Source: Candidatus Saccharibacteria bacterium oral taxon 955
GTDB taxonomy: Bacteria > Patescibacteriota > Saccharimonadia > Saccharimonadales > Saccharimonadaceae
Assembly (NCBI GenBank): GCA_010202265.1
Contig: CP047918.1
Coordinates: 434,001 to 498,000, forward strand
Direction of reading: 5' to 3'
Length of the DNA stretch: 64,000 nucleotides
In this document: positions 8,150 to 17,263 of the stretch, in pieces
Layout of the letters: each line of letters starts with the position of its first letter
Numbering within the stretch: the first letter of the stretch is position 1
Notes under the pieces: model-generated
Told to the model about the DNA's origin: nothing
Databases searched by the model: none
What the model saw: the letters and a program-made list of their open reading frames with translations, nothing else
Translations under genes and position numbers: made by a program

Positions 8150-8626
8150 TTATCTATCAGCCTCTTCTGCTTCTTTTGCAGACTTTTGGAGTGGAGTCGG
8201 AACCTTCTCAAACTTTCCGCCAGCTTTTTCGATCGCGATGACGACGCTTTTTGAAGCTCCCTGAACCTTTAGAGTTAGCTTGCTCGAAAGCTCGCCACGT
8301 GCAATTACCTTGATAGTATGGAACGGTGTTGCAACAAGACCGGCCTCGTAGAGTGAAAAATTGTCGACTACACCAGTCATACCCTCGAGGCGATCGAGAT
8401 AGACAACTTGGGCTGGTATTCGCAGACTCTTGAATCCGCGAGCCTTCGGCACGGCATTTTTAATACCATTCTGACCACCCTGAAACATGGCGTGAAGTTT
8501 TTTACCAGTACGCGCATTTTGACCTTTGGTACCACGACCAGCAGTCTTACCGCCACCGGCAGAAATACCACGACCGACGCGCTTCCTGCTTTTGTGTGGA
8601 GCCACCTGAAGTTCGTTGTATTTCAT
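8150..8626 (-). CDS. rplO: Ribosomal protein uL15
   Basis: 158 aa. 50S protein. Glycine-rich basic N-terminus with RGISAGGGKTAGRGTKGQNAR and GFKSLRIPAQVVYLDRLE. The C-terminus is extended by an acidic/lysine tail. It follows rpsE after one base: rpmD (uL30), which normally lies between rpsE and rplO, is absent. Confidence 0.97.
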   Translation of the reverse strand: MKYNELQVAPHKSRKRVGRGISAGGGKTAGRGTKGQNARTGKKLHAMFQGGQNGIKNAVPKARGFKSLRIPAQVVYLDRLEGMTGVVDNFSLYEAGLVATPFHTIKVIARGELSSKLTLKVQGASKSVVIAIEKAGGKFEKVPTPLQKSAKEAEEADR

Positions 8627-8627
8627 C

Positions 8628-9251
8628 TTATTTCTCCTCCTGCTTTACTGCTGATTTTTTAGCAGTTGGCTTTTTGGTTGCCTTGTCGGCATTTAGCCAT
8701 TGATCACGAGGAACAAGTCCAGCTAGGGCTTCAACAGTTGCGTAGGCAATATTTACCTTGTTTGTTGAGCCGAGCGATTTTGACAGCATGTTTCGGATGC
8801 CAGTTACACCGATAACGGCACGGACCACGCCACCAGCGATGATACCAGTACCAGGAGCGGCTGGCTTGATCAAGACGCGAGCGCCTGCAAGCTTGACTTC
8901 CATTTCGTGTGGAATCGTTTCGTTCACAACTGGAATTGTAATAAGGTGTTTTTTGGCAACATCGGTCGCTTTGGCGATAGCGGCCTGGACGTCTGCGCCC
9001 TTGGCGACGCCAACACCAACCTTGTTCTTGCGGTTGCCTACGACGACAAGCGCCTTGAAACGGAAACGACGTCCGCCCTTGACGACGCGTGCAACACGGT
9101 CGATATTTACTACGACTTCCTCGAATTCCTTTGGTGCCTCTGAGGCACGATCGCGCCGGTCATCGCGGCGACCACCTCGTGACTGCTGACGACCGCGTGG
9201 CGTGCGAGCTTCAGTCCGGGGTGTAGTAGGCGCAATTTGTTGCTCTGCCAT
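8628..9251 (-). CDS. rpsE: Ribosomal protein uS5
   Basis: 207 aa, longer than the usual ~165 because of an Arg/Gln-rich N-terminal tail (residues 1-40) and a Lys-rich C-terminus. Core motifs FEEVVVNIDRVARVVKGGRR, KGADVQAAIAKA, IPHEMEVKLAGARVLIKPA and GTGIIAGGVVRAVIGVTGI are typical. 30S decoding-fidelity protein. Adjacent to rplR and rplO. Confidence 0.97.
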   Translation of the reverse strand: MAEQQIAPTTPRTEARTPRGRQQSRGGRRDDRRDRASEAPKEFEEVVVNIDRVARVVKGGRRFRFKALVVVGNRKNKVGVGVAKGADVQAAIAKATDVAKKHLITIPVVNETIPHEMEVKLAGARVLIKPAAPGTGIIAGGVVRAVIGVTGIRNMLSKSLGSTNKVNIAYATVEALAGLVPRDQWLNADKATKKPTAKKSAVKQEEK

Positions 9252-9252
9252 A

Positions 9253-9606
9253 CTAGAACTCCAATCCTTCCTTGCGTGCAGCGTCTGCTAGTGCCTTTAG
9301 GCGACCAGCGTATTGACGACCGTTACGGTCGAAGACAACTGCGGTTATTTTAGCTTTCTTTGCTTTCTTCGCGATTTCGGTACCAATAACGGCACATTTC
9401 TCGGTCATAGTACCTGATGCTTTTGCGCCGACGGTTGTTGCACTTGCTAGCGTGTGACCTTTTGTGTCATCGATCAGCTGAGCTGATACGTGCATATTGC
9501 TAATCGTTACGCTGAGGCGTGGTCGTTCAGCCGTGCCGTTGATCTTTGCGCGCACACGATTCTTGCGGAGACTGCGATTAAGCAGTTTTTGTGCGAAATT
9601 ACTCAT
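9253..9606 (-). CDS. rplR: Ribosomal protein uL18
   Basis: 117 aa. 5S rRNA-binding 50S protein. Motifs RVRAKINGTAERPRLSVTIS, VSAQLIDDTKGHTLASA and the terminal DRNGRQYAGRLKALADAARK with GLEF ending. Start overlaps the rplF stop by one base (TAATG). Confidence 0.97.
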   Translation of the reverse strand: MSNFAQKLLNRSLRKNRVRAKINGTAERPRLSVTISNMHVSAQLIDDTKGHTLASATTVGAKASGTMTEKCAVIGTEIAKKAKKAKITAVVFDRNGRQYAGRLKALADAARKEGLEF

Positions 9607-10148
9607 TATTTCTTACCTGCCTTTCCCGCCTTGCGCAAGATTTGCTCACCTTCGTACATGATACCCTTGCCCTTGTACGGCTCAGGCTTCTTGAGAGCAC
9701 GAATTTCAGCGGCAACTTGACCGACTTTTTGTTTGTCGATACCACTGACGATGATTACCATCTTGTCGTTTGAGACATTTACGCCTTCAGGAGCTTTAAA
9801 TTTGATTTCATGACTAAAGCCAAGGCTCATGGTTAATTCGTTATTGCTTGATGCAACACGGAAGCCAACACCTTTGACCTCTAGACGTTTCTCATAGCCT
9901 TTGGTGACGCCAATTACCATGTTGTTGATGAGCGCACGCATCAAGCCGTGCTGGCTACGCGCTTGCTTGCTCTCGTCTTTTGGATTGACGGTGAGTACGC
10001 CATCGTTGATGTTCACGTCAACTGCTGGAGTGATGAACTGGACGAGCTTGCCTTTTGGGCCCTCGACAGTAATATTTCCAGAGTCAACCGTGATTGTCAC
10101 ACCTGACGGAATCTCGATTGGTAGTTTTCCGATTCGACTCAGACTCAT
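9606..10148 (-). CDS. rplF: Ribosomal protein uL6
   Basis: 180 aa, two tandem L6 domains. Located at the base of the GTPase-associated stalk. MSLSRIGKLPIEIPSGVTI and the C-terminal KKPEPYKGKGIMYEGEQI are diagnostic. It heads its own transcript here: an EEP-family gene separates it from rpsH, and a strong promoter lies about 110 bases upstream. Confidence 0.97.
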   Translation of the reverse strand: MSLSRIGKLPIEIPSGVTITVDSGNITVEGPKGKLVQFITPAVDVNINDGVLTVNPKDESKQARSQHGLMRALINNMVIGVTKGYEKRLEVKGVGFRVASSNNELTMSLGFSHEIKFKAPEGVNVSNDKMVIIVSGIDKQKVGQVAAEIRALKKPEPYKGKGIMYEGEQILRKAGKAGKK

Positions 10149-10196
10149 TTCTTACCTTTCGTTAAATGCAGGTAAAGTGTTTGTTTTCTCGTGCTT

Positions 10197-10212
10197 TCAG
10201 CTAGATAGCTGA
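10197..10212 (-). repeat. Short palindrome in the rplF leader
   Basis: TCAGCTA-ga-TAGCTGA: a 7-bp hairpin in the ~100-nt 5' UTR of the rplF transcript. Possible mRNA structure; no known ribosomal-protein binding site recognised. Confidence 0.35.
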
Positions 10213-10256
10213 GGCGCAAAATCCCTCGACTTCACTCGCAAATTATTATCTAGTCA

Positions 10257-10285
10257 ATTTTAGCATTTTGGCAGACAAAAATCAA
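10257..10285 (-). promoter_or_regulatory. rplF promoter
   Basis: TTGATT - 17 bp - TAAAAT with TGC immediately before the -10 (extended -10), minus strand. Confidence 0.65.
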
Positions 10286-10351
10286 GTGGTAAGATGCCTT
10301 TTATGACGCAATGACAGCCTCGCTAGATGCAATTGTTTCATCGCAAAAATA

Positions 10352-11041
10352 CTATTTATAGTTGATAGTCGTAAACATTGGTAGATGGTCTGATATTAGA
10401 TTGTTTATTACCATAAAATCATGGCAGATATGCGGGTCTTTTTGAATAAACGTATAGTCAGCATAAAGTTGCTTATCATCTGGATAACGGCTCCACGCTA
10501 CCTCGTTTCGGGTCGTTTGGATGGCGTACTGAGCAATAAGGTTATCAAACCCCGCCTCCTCAATCATAGAAATCGATTTTGTATCTGGCATCAAATTGAA
10601 GTCACCGACGATGATGTTGAGAGCATCGCCGTTTTCGGTTGTCGATCGTACGATCGCCTCTGATTGACGTAGTCGCGCTGGAGTGTCGCGTTTATCGCCA
10701 GGGCGTGAACAGCCGTGCACATTTGTTATCGCGACTAGCTGACCAGATTCTAGCGAAGTAACACACACAAGCCCGAGACCAGTTTCCTGATCGGCGCCGA
10801 GTATAGTACGCGACTCCATGACAGGTAGTCGTTTAGAGATGTAAGTAGCGTTGCTCACGACATGCTCGCCAGGTTTTTCGGCGTAAAATAAATTGAAACT
10901 ATCTTTTAGAATGCGCTTAATGTCACGACATATTTTTTCGTCGATCTCTTGAAAACACAGAACGTCGTTTCGTTGAGACTCTTGTTCGATAAATTCTAGT
11001 AGTGGATCATGAAAGTTTCCATGCCAGATATTAAGTGACAT
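10352..11041 (-). CDS. Endonuclease/exonuclease/phosphatase (EEP) family protein
   Basis: 229 aa covering one EEP (DNase I-like) domain. Ordered catalytic motifs: LNIWHGN (3-9), CFQEI with the Mg-binding Glu, TNVHG, GDFNLMPDT and the terminal SDHLPM with the catalytic Asp-His pair. Substrate could be DNA, a phosphoesterase target or a lipid; the sequence does not decide. No signal peptide. The ATG lacks a Shine-Dalgarno and the first beta strand starts at residue 3, but no in-frame start lies upstream. It has its own promoter and interrupts the spc operon between rpsH and rplF, an unusual position that suggests insertion. Confidence 0.88.
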   Translation of the reverse strand: MSLNIWHGNFHDPLLEFIEQESQRNDVLCFQEIDEKICRDIKRILKDSFNLFYAEKPGEHVVSNATYISKRLPVMESRTILGADQETGLGLVCVTSLESGQLVAITNVHGCSRPGDKRDTPARLRQSEAIVRSTTENGDALNIIVGDFNLMPDTKSISMIEEAGFDNLIAQYAIQTTRNEVAWSRYPDDKQLYADYTFIQKDPHICHDFMVINNLISDHLPMFTTINYK

Positions 11042-11109
11042 TATTCGAAGTGATGAGCTTTTGTTTTTTTCTATGACTATTCTCCCCGTAGATTTAGCTA
11101 TTAATATAT

Positions 11110-11138
11110 TTTATATAGCAGCATTACAGAAAATACAA
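11110..11138 (-). promoter_or_regulatory. Promoter of the EEP gene
   Basis: TTGTAT - 17 bp - TATAAA on the minus strand in a very A/T-rich stretch; 5' UTR about 60 nt. Confidence 0.5.
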
Positions 11139-11190
11139 ACTTCGCTTAAATTTATGGTTTATCCCTAGCGTTAGCATATATTCTGGCAAG

Positions 11191-11226
11191 CAAAAAACAC
11201 CCGAGGCTTTATCCGGGTGCTTTTTG
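11191..11226 (-). terminator. Terminator after rpsH
   Basis: Arms CAAAAA-a-CACCCG / CGGGTG-c-TTTTTG, one mismatch, 10-nt loop. It ends the rplC-rpsH transcript, 17 bases after the rpsH stop. Confidence 0.75.
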
Positions 11227-11242
11227 TGAGGCGAAGCGTCTT

Positions 11243-11644
11243 TTAGTACACCTTGAGGAGAATCTCTCCTCCAAGTTTGTTCTTGACTGCTTCTTGACCA
11301 GTCATAACACCCTTTGAGGTGCTGACGAGAACCAGTCCGCGGCCTTGCTTGACTTTTGGAATGTCGACTGCCGAGGTGTATACACGACGACCTGGCTTTG
11401 AAACACGAGCAATCTCTGTGATTGGACAGCTCTCGCCCTCTTTTGCCAGTGTCACAACGAGCGTACCTCGCGGTTTGCCGTCCTCTACTTTGACGTCTGC
11501 CAGGTAGTTGTTTTTGACGAGCTGTTCAGCGACAACTTTCTTTAGTTTTGAAGTAGGAACGCGAATTTCGGTTTTGCCAACCATTGCGGCGTTACGGATG
11601 CGGGTCAGGAGGTCCGCGATTGGGTCAGTAGATTGTAAACTCAT
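11243..11644 (-). CDS. rpsH: Ribosomal protein uS8
   Basis: 133 aa. Central 16S-binding protein and, in E. coli, the spc translational repressor. Seen: DPIADLLTRIRNAAMVGKTE, ISKPGRR-type core (RVSKPGRRVYT) and the C-terminal GLVLVSTSKGVMTGQEA. Last gene of the S10/spc transcript here, because a terminator and a foreign-looking EEP gene follow it. Confidence 0.98.
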   Translation of the reverse strand: MSLQSTDPIADLLTRIRNAAMVGKTEIRVPTSKLKKVVAEQLVKNNYLADVKVEDGKPRGTLVVTLAKEGESCPITEIARVSKPGRRVYTSAVDIPKVKQGRGLVLVSTSKGVMTGQEAVKNKLGGEILLKVY

Positions 11645-11662
11645 ATCTTTTTCTCCTTTCCT

Positions 11663-11932
11663 TTACCAGCTACTCTTTGTTACGCCAGGAATTTCACCCT
11701 TAGCGGCTTTTTCACGGAAGTTAATGCGACTGAGGCCAAACTTGCGCATGTAGCCACGAGGACGACCGCTGATCATATCGCGGTTTTTCCAGCGAGTTGG
11801 GCTACTGTTCTTTGGAAGCGCCTGAAGACCATCTAGGTCGCCTTCTTCTTTAAGTTTTGCGCGCAATGCGGCGTATTTTTGGATCATCTTTTGGCGCTTA
11901 AGGTCGCGAGCAATCATAGATTTCTTCGCCAT
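11663..11932 (-). CDS. rpsN: Ribosomal protein uS14, zinc-free form
   Basis: 89 aa, long C- type without any cysteine. Motifs [40 protein letters not shown] and [21 protein letters not shown] are diagnostic. 30S head protein. Start overlaps the rplE stop by one base. Confidence 0.97.
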   Translation of the reverse strand: MAKKSMIARDLKRQKMIQKYAALRAKLKEEGDLDGLQALPKNSSPTRWKNRDMISGRPRGYMRKFGLSRINFREKAAKGEIPGVTKSSW

Positions 11933-12519
11933 TATTTTGCCTCCTTTTCAAATGGTAGACCGAATTTCTCGAGTAAGGCGCGTGAAGCGACCTTGCTACC
12001 ATTCTTGATAGCAAACGTGACTTGCATACCGTGCACAAGTTGCGTTTCCTCAAATGTCAACTCTGGGAATATACTTTGATCGGTTAGACCTAGGTTGTAG
12101 TTGCCACCTTTGTCAAACTTTGCGCCTACGCCATGGAAGTCACGGACGCGCGGTAGAGCAACGTTTACTAGACGATCAAGGAATTCGTACATACGAGCGC
12201 CACGTAGGGTAACGTTCATACCAACCGGTGCGCCCATACCGGCACGAATCTTAAAGCCTGCAATAGACTTCTTTGCAAGACGCTCGATGGGCGCCTGGCC
12301 AGTGACACGTGCGAGGGTGTTTCTGACGACTTCAAGCATACGCTTGTCATCTTTGTTCTTACCAGTTCCTACGCTCACGACGATTTTTTCTAGAACAGGA
12401 ACTTGGTTCACGTTCTTGAGGTCGAGTTCGGCCTGAAGTTCCTTGGCATAAACATCTTTGTACAAGGCTTTCAGACGAGGAGCGGTAGAAACAGCGGCTT
12501 TTTTCTTAGCTTCTGCCAT
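11932..12519 (-). CDS. rplE: Ribosomal protein uL5
   Basis: 195 aa, slightly long N-terminus ([20 protein letters not shown]). 5S rRNA-binding central protuberance protein. Motifs [34 protein letters not shown] and [19 protein letters not shown]. One-base overlap with rplX. Confidence 0.97.
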   Translation of the reverse strand: MAEAKKKAAVSTAPRLKALYKDVYAKELQAELDLKNVNQVPVLEKIVVSVGTGKNKDDKRMLEVVRNTLARVTGQAPIERLAKKSIAGFKIRAGMGAPVGMNVTLRGARMYEFLDRLVNVALPRVRDFHGVGAKFDKGGNYNLGLTDQSIFPELTFEETQLVHGMQVTFAIKNGSKVASRALLEKFGLPFEKEAK

Positions 12520-12839
12520 TACTTAATCTCCTTATTCTTTTGCTGGCGTGCGACACGAGCCTTGACGCCATCTGCTACTTTGTATCCAACACGGCTAGTT
12601 TTGCTTGTCTTTTCGTCAACAACTAGCGCGAGCTTATGAAGGCTGATGCCTACGTGGATGTCCTTTTTACCACCTCGAGGGTTGATCTGACTTGGTTTAA
12701 CGTGTCGATGACCAAGACCGACGCCTTCGACCAGCGCCATATTCTTTGCTGGTAAAACAGATAGAACCTTGCCGGTTGTACCTTTGTTTTTCCCTGCAAT
12801 TACCTTGACTAGATCGTCTTTACGAATACGCTGAGCCAT
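12519..12839 (-). CDS. rplX: Ribosomal protein uL24
   Basis: 106 aa. KOW-domain 50S assembly initiator. IRKDDLVKVIAGKNKGTTGKV is the KOW motif; VEGVGLGHRHVKPSQ and the GISLHKLALV segment follow. Overlaps rplN and rplE by a single base each. Confidence 0.97.
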   Translation of the reverse strand: MAQRIRKDDLVKVIAGKNKGTTGKVLSVLPAKNMALVEGVGLGHRHVKPSQINPRGGKKDIHVGISLHKLALVVDEKTSKTSRVGYKVADGVKARVARQQKNKEIK

Positions 12840-13207
12840 TATAGTACCTCCGGAGCCAGGCTGATAATCTTTGCATAGCCCATATCACGAAGTTCGCGTG
12901 GGACTGGACCAAACACACGAGTTGCTTTTGGCGTTTTGTCTTCGTTGATGATCACAGCAGCATTGTCGTCGAACTTAATAGTGCTGCCATCTTTGCGACG
13001 GATTTGAGCGCGCGTGCGAACAACTACCGCCTTGATGACTGACTTTTTCTTGACGTTACCAGTTGGGCTAGCTTCTTTGACGCTAGCGGTGATGATATCA
13101 CCGACACGAGCATAGCGGCGGCGTGAACCACCAAGAACCTTGATACAAAGGATTTCCTTTGCGCCACTGTTGTCGGTGACCTTGAGACGAGTTTCTTGCT
13201 GAATCAT
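12839..13207 (-). CDS. rplN: Ribosomal protein uL14
   Basis: 122 aa, exactly the family length. Starts [20 protein letters not shown] and carries [19 protein letters not shown] and [20 protein letters not shown]. 50S protein near bridge B8. One-base overlaps on both sides. Confidence 0.98.
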   Translation of the reverse strand: MIQQETRLKVTDNSGAKEILCIKVLGGSRRRYARVGDIITASVKEASPTGNVKKKSVIKAVVVRTRAQIRRKDGSTIKFDDNAAVIINEDKTPKATRVFGPVPRELRDMGYAKIISLAPEVL

Positions 13208-13491
13208 TAGGCTTCTACCTCCGCAGTGTCGTCCTTGACGCCAATACTGCCAACAGAGCGCTTTTCGATATTTTGTAGCGTAAAGCTCTTACGTTTGCTG
13301 ATTGGGCGAGTCTCGATGATGCGTACCATATCACCTTTGCGAGCCTCATTCTTTTCGTCGTGAGCTATGTATTTACGAGTGACAGTATACTGCTTCTTGT
13401 AAATCGGATGAGTCTCACGGCTAGTTACGGTGACGACGATAGTCTTGTCAGCGACGTCCGAGGTCACTTTGCCGAACAATGTCTTGGCCAT
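13207..13491 (-). CDS. rpsQ: Ribosomal protein uS17
   Basis: 94 aa from the ATG at 13489-13491 ([20 protein letters not shown]). A longer frame to 13515 is rejected because it overlaps rpmC by 23 bases and adds a non-S17 leader. OB-fold 30S protein; motif [20 protein letters not shown]. One base separates it from the rpmC stop. Confidence 0.96.
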   Translation of the reverse strand: MAKTLFGKVTSDVADKTIVVTVTSRETHPIYKKQYTVTRKYIAHDEKNEARKGDMVRIIETRPISKRKSFTLQNIEKRSVGSIGVKDDTAEVEA

Positions 13492-13492
13492 A

Positions 13493-13735
13493 TTATTTAC
13501 TCTCCTTTGCGGCAAGCTCAGCTGCTCGGATAGCAGTGTGCAAGCGCGCGATTTCTTTGCGAATCGTACCGATGGCGCGTGGATTTACCAGTTCGCCAGC
13601 GCGGTGTGAGCGACGGCTTGTTACGAGGTCAGCTTGCTTGTCGGTTAGTTCCTTACGGAGATCTTCAATGCTCTTAACCTCGTTAGCTTTCTTCGTAACA
13701 GGCTTCTTTACAGTAGTTTTCTTTGCTTCAGCCAT
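13493..13735 (-). CDS. rpmC: Ribosomal protein uL29
   Basis: 80 aa, of which the first ~20 form a Lys-rich extension (MAEAKKTTVKKPVTKKANEV) absent from shorter homologues. Helical hairpin core SIEDLRKELTDKQADLVTSR and NPRAIGTIRKEIARLHT. Located at the tunnel exit beside uL23. Standard position rplP-rpmC-rpsQ. Confidence 0.94.
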   Translation of the reverse strand: MAEAKKTTVKKPVTKKANEVKSIEDLRKELTDKQADLVTSRRSHRAGELVNPRAIGTIRKEIARLHTAIRAAELAAKESK

Positions 13736-13736
13736 C

Positions 13737-14150
13737 TTATGCTTCCTCTCGTTTTACAAAACGGGTCTTGACTGGGAGCTTGTGGCTAGCGAGGCGCATC
13801 GCTTCGCGAGCAACCTCTTCGTTTACACCCTTCATCTCAAAGAGAACTGTGCCAGTCTTTACTTTTGCAACAAAGAACTCTGGATTACCCTTACCTTGAC
13901 CCATCTTCAAGCCAAGTGGCTTGCGAGTAACTGGGGTGTGCGGGAAAATCCGAATCCAGATCTTGCCGCCACGCTTAATGTAGCGGGTCATTGCCTGACG
14001 CGCTGACTCAATCTGACGGCTAGTGATACGCTCGTTTTCTAGACTCTGAAGACCGAAGTCACCAAATGCAACGTAGTTACCACGAGTCGCATTTCCCCTA
14101 TTTTTGCCGATACGAACCTTGCGGTGGGCAACTTTCTTTGGTAGCAACAT
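13737..14150 (-). CDS. rplP: Ribosomal protein uL16
   Basis: 137 aa. Contacts A-site tRNA in the 50[58 protein letters not shown] and [15 protein letters not shown] are unmistakable. One-base overlap with rpsC. Confidence 0.98.
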   Translation of the reverse strand: MLLPKKVAHRKVRIGKNRGNATRGNYVAFGDFGLQSLENERITSRQIESARQAMTRYIKRGGKIWIRIFPHTPVTRKPLGLKMGQGKGNPEFFVAKVKTGTVLFEMKGVNEEVAREAMRLASHKLPVKTRFVKREEA

Positions 14151-14791
14151 TAGCGGTCACTCCTTTCGCCCTTATATATCCACACTTTGATACCGATGAT
14201 ACCAGTACCGTTTGGACCTAACGCCCGAGCAGCATGGAAGTCAACATCAGCTCGAAGGGTGTGAAGTGGCACGGAACCTTCAATAGTCTTTTCGCGTCGG
14301 CTCATCTCTGCGCCGTTTAGGCGGCCAGCTACCTCGATACGGATACCTTTAGCGCCGGCGTTCATAGTGTTTTGAGCCGCCATCTTGACCGCACGACGAA
14401 AGTTTGCGCGACGTTCAAGCTGTCGTGCAATGTTTTCGGCGACAAGCTTAGCGTTAAGTTCTGGTCGACGAACCTCTTCAACGTTAATTCGCACAGGCAA
14501 GCTGACGATTTTTTCAATTTCTTTTTTAAGATCGGCAATACCAGCACCACCGCGACCGATCACTACACCAGCCTTGGCAGTATGGATTGTGATAGTAATT
14601 AGGTTGGCGCTACGCTCAATCTCTACTTTCGCGATAGTTGGACGAGAAGCAAACTTCTTTTCAACTAGGTCGCGAATCTTGATATCTTCCGCCAGCCACT
14701 TAGCAAAATCGCGTTTGCCAGCGAACCAACGTGAACTCCAGTTCTTATGGACTTGGAGGCGGAAGCTGATTGGGTTAACTTTTTGGCCCAT
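14150..14791 (-). CDS. rpsC: Ribosomal protein uS3
   Basis: 213 aa. mRNA entry-channel protein with a KH type-2 domain ([19 protein letters not shown], about residues 80-98). [20 protein letters not shown] at the N-terminus and [20 protein letters not shown] in the C-terminal domain confirm it. Confidence 0.98.
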   Translation of the reverse strand: MGQKVNPISFRLQVHKNWSSRWFAGKRDFAKWLAEDIKIRDLVEKKFASRPTIAKVEIERSANLITITIHTAKAGVVIGRGGAGIADLKKEIEKIVSLPVRINVEEVRRPELNAKLVAENIARQLERRANFRRAVKMAAQNTMNAGAKGIRIEVAGRLNGAEMSRREKTIEGSVPLHTLRADVDFHAARALGPNGTGIIGIKVWIYKGERSDR

Positions 14792-14794
14792 GTC

Positions 14795-15214
14795 CTACTT
14801 CTCCTCTTTCTTAGCTGGCTTTTCAGCCGCTTCAGCCTTTTTTGCAGCAGGCTTCTTGACTTGCTTTAGCGTACCAGTCACCTCGACGAGGATATGGCTA
14901 GATTTTTTCGCAAACGGTAACGCGCGACCACGAGACGCTGGCTTGTAGCGTCGGAGACGTGGGCCAGCGGTAACACTCAAAGTGCTGATCGCAAGGCTCT
15001 TTGAGTCGAGCCCGTGATTATTGGTAGCGTTTGCTGATGCTGACATAATCGCTTTTTTGATAGCGAGAGCAGCGCGTTTTGGAGTGTGATCAAGGATAAC
15101 CGAAGCATCGGCCACGCTACGCCCGCGAACTAGGCTAGCAACAAGACTCAGTTTGCGTGGAGTCTGATCAACGCCCTTGATCATCGCGCGGACGGTATAG
15201 ATTTCGTCAGCCAT
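14795..15214 (-). CDS. rplV: Ribosomal protein uL22
   Basis: 139 aa. Lines the exit tunnel. Seen: KLSLVASLVRGRSVADAS, hairpin region and GPRLRRYKPASRGRALPF. The last ~25 residues are a Lys/Ala tail (KKPAAKKAEAAEKPAKKEEK) beyond the core. Three bases before rpsC. Confidence 0.97.
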   Translation of the reverse strand: MADEIYTVRAMIKGVDQTPRKLSLVASLVRGRSVADASVILDHTPKRAALAIKKAIMSASANATNNHGLDSKSLAISTLSVTAGPRLRRYKPASRGRALPFAKKSSHILVEVTGTLKQVKKPAAKKAEAAEKPAKKEEK

Positions 15215-15216
15215 AA

Positions 15217-15483
15217 TTACTTCTTATCCTTTCCGCCGTGCTTACGGAACTTACGAGTTGGGCTAAACTCACCGAGTTTATGTCCAACCATGTTTTCTGT
15301 GACAAGCACCGGAACATGCACGCGACCGTTATGAACTGCGAACGTAAATCCTACCATCTCTGGAGTGATCGTGCTCGCGCGCGCCCAGGTCTTTGTCACT
15401 GTGCGGTCGCCAACTGTAAGCTTAGCTACTTTTTTTGCAAGCTTTGCGTCGACGAATGGGCCTTTTTTGAGTGAACGACTCAT
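15217..15483 (-). CDS. rpsS: Ribosomal protein uS19
   Basis: 88 aa. 30S head protein. [39 protein letters not shown] and [17 protein letters not shown] are fully typical. Between rplB and rplV. Confidence 0.98.
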   Translation of the reverse strand: MSRSLKKGPFVDAKLAKKVAKLTVGDRTVTKTWARASTITPEMVGFTFAVHNGRVHVPVLVTENMVGHKLGEFSPTRKFRKHGGKDKK

Positions 15484-15486
15484 ATA

Positions 15487-16326
15487 TTACCTCTTCCTCT
15501 TAGCTTCGTGACGACTGCGGACAATCATCTTGTTAGTTGATTTTCGGGTACGAGTACGGTAACCCAGCGTGAGCTGACCCCATGGCGTACGAGGCGCTTT
15601 ACCGCTACCGTGGCGACCACCGTCACCACCACCGTGTGGGTGGTCTGCGGCGTTCATGACAACACCACGAACAGTTGGGCGAATACCCTTGCGTCGTTTG
15701 CGTCCAGCGCTACCAACTTTTACATTCTGATGTTGGATGTTACCGACAACACCTAGCGTTGCTTCACACTCTAGACGGAACTTACGAACCTCGCCCGATG
15801 GCATGCGGACCATTGCGTAGTCGCCTTCTTTTGCCATGAGCTGAGCCCTAGCGCCAGCTGAGCGAACCATCTGACCGCCCTTTCCTGGGTTGATTTCAAT
15901 CGAGTAGATTTGGCTACCGACAGGAATATTTGCCAGAGGCATGCGGTTACTTGCTTCGACAGGAGCGTTAGCGCCAGTCTTGATAACCTTGCCTTTTGTC
16001 ATCTGGGTGTCGGCCAAAATATAGTGGTATAGACCGTGCTGATCCTTGACACGCGCAATACGTGCACTACGATTTGGATCGTACTCAATTTCCTCAACAG
16101 TCAATACCATGTCTGACGCCATGCGATGATTCAGCAGGCGATAATGACGACGGACGCCACCGCCACGATGGCGAACAGTGATACGACCGGTGTTGTTGCG
16201 ACCAGCATTTTGCTTCTTGCTCTTAGTCAGTGACTTAAGAGACTTGCGAGTAGTGATATCTGACAGATCCTGGGATGTCATACCGCGACGTGCAGGAGTA
16301 GTTGGGTTGTATGCTTTGATAGCCAT
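15487..16326 (-). CDS. rplB: Ribosomal protein uL2
   Basis: 279 aa. Supports the peptidyl transferase centre. MAIKAYNPTTPARRGMTSQD, the central VRSAGARAQLMAKEGDYAMV and the catalytic-site loop GVVMNAADHPHGGGDGGRHG are complete, including the conserved His of PHGGG. Abuts rplW with a one-base overlap. Confidence 0.98.
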   Translation of the reverse strand: MAIKAYNPTTPARRGMTSQDLSDITTRKSLKSLTKSKKQNAGRNNTGRITVRHRGGGVRRHYRLLNHRMASDMVLTVEEIEYDPNRSARIARVKDQHGLYHYILADTQMTKGKVIKTGANAPVEASNRMPLANIPVGSQIYSIEINPGKGGQMVRSAGARAQLMAKEGDYAMVRMPSGEVRKFRLECEATLGVVGNIQHQNVKVGSAGRKRRKGIRPTVRGVVMNAADHPHGGGDGGRHGSGKAPRTPWGQLTLGYRTRTRKSTNKMIVRSRHEAKRKR

Positions 16327-16646
16327 TATTTCTTCTCCTCCTTCACTTCTTCGGTATCAAAGACCTTGATTTTACCCTCAGCTAGGGCGACGTAGGCCTT
16401 TTTTGAATCCTGACGAGTGGTTGTGCCTGGATAGCGGTTTTTGCCACGTGAGTAGCGGACCGCTTTGCCATTCTGTACGGCAGTAGTGACCTTGGCAACC
16501 TTTGTGCCCTCGAATTGCGCCTCTACAGCCTGAGCAATCTCATCTTTGTTGGCATTTAGTGGCACATCAAAGATGTATGTATTTTGCGTAGTGATCAAGC
16601 GATAGGCTTTTTCGGTAGCGCGTGGAGTGACGATGTTAAGCTTCAT
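16326..16646 (-). CDS. rplW: Ribosomal protein uL23
   Basis: 106 aa. Tunnel-exit docking protein for trigger factor and SRP. Core ATEKAYRLITTQNTYIFDVP, NANKDEIAQAVEAQFEGTKV and the basic extension RYSRGKNRYPGTTTRQDSKK. Trigger factor (tig) is also encoded in this window. Confidence 0.96.
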   Translation of the reverse strand: MKLNIVTPRATEKAYRLITTQNTYIFDVPLNANKDEIAQAVEAQFEGTKVAKVTTAVQNGKAVRYSRGKNRYPGTTTRQDSKKAYVALAEGKIKVFDTEEVKEEKK

Positions 16647-17263
16647 TATTTGTCACCTCCGAGCCACGCCTCAACCGCTTTCACAGCGCCTGGTGTCATG
16701 ACAATTTTATCTGCATTTAGGATGTAATAAACACTGAGGTAGGTTGCACGAACCAAGAGGGCTTTCTCGAGATTGTTCGTTGCGCGCATGATCTCAGGTG
16801 TTTTTTCATCGACAACGATGAGAACTTTCGCATCTTTGTCAAACTTGTTGTCAGCAAAAAACTTCGCGACCTCGGCAGTCTTGCCGGTTGTCTTGATATC
16901 GCTAACAATAATCTTCTTTGCCTGGTTTGCTAGCGTTAACGCCTGGCGAAGCGCTACCAGCTTGCTTGTCTTTGATAGCTTAAGTTTGTAGTTCTCATTA
17001 CCACGTGGACCAAAAACGACACCACCACCGCGCCAAATTGGGTTGCGTGTGCTACCAAAGCGTGCACGGCCAGTGCCTTTCTGCTTCCAAGGTTTCTTGC
17101 CACCGCCGCGAACTTCACCGCGTTGTAGCGTGGTTGCGCTTGCTTTGCGACTATTCGCAAGGAATGCGTCATATGCAAGCTTGAGTAGCTGGTGGTTTGG
17201 CACCTCTACTGCAAACACAGCTTTTGGCAAGGTTGCTTTTGCTGGCGTAGTTTTTTCAGCCAT
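16646..17263 (-). CDS. rplD: Ribosomal protein uL4
   Basis: 205 aa. Tunnel-lining assembly protein and, in enterobacteria, S10 operon autoregulator. GEVRGGGKKPWKQKGTGRAR and GVVFGPRGNENYKLKLSK mark the tunnel loop and core. One-base overlaps with rplC and rplW. Confidence 0.97.
   Translation of the reverse strand: MAEKTTPAKATLPKAVFAVEVPNHQLLKLAYDAFLANSRKASATTLQRGEVRGGGKKPWKQKGTGRARFGSTRNPIWRGGGVVFGPRGNENYKLKLSKTSKLVALRQALTLANQAKKIIVSDIKTTGKTAEVAKFFADNKFDKDAKVLIVVDEKTPEIMRATNNLEKALLVRATYLSVYYILNADKIVMTPGAVKAVEAWLGGDK

Noticed and set aside
13207..13515. Longer rpsQ frame (102 aa)
   Set aside because: It overlaps rpmC; MAKTLFG at 13491 is the family start.
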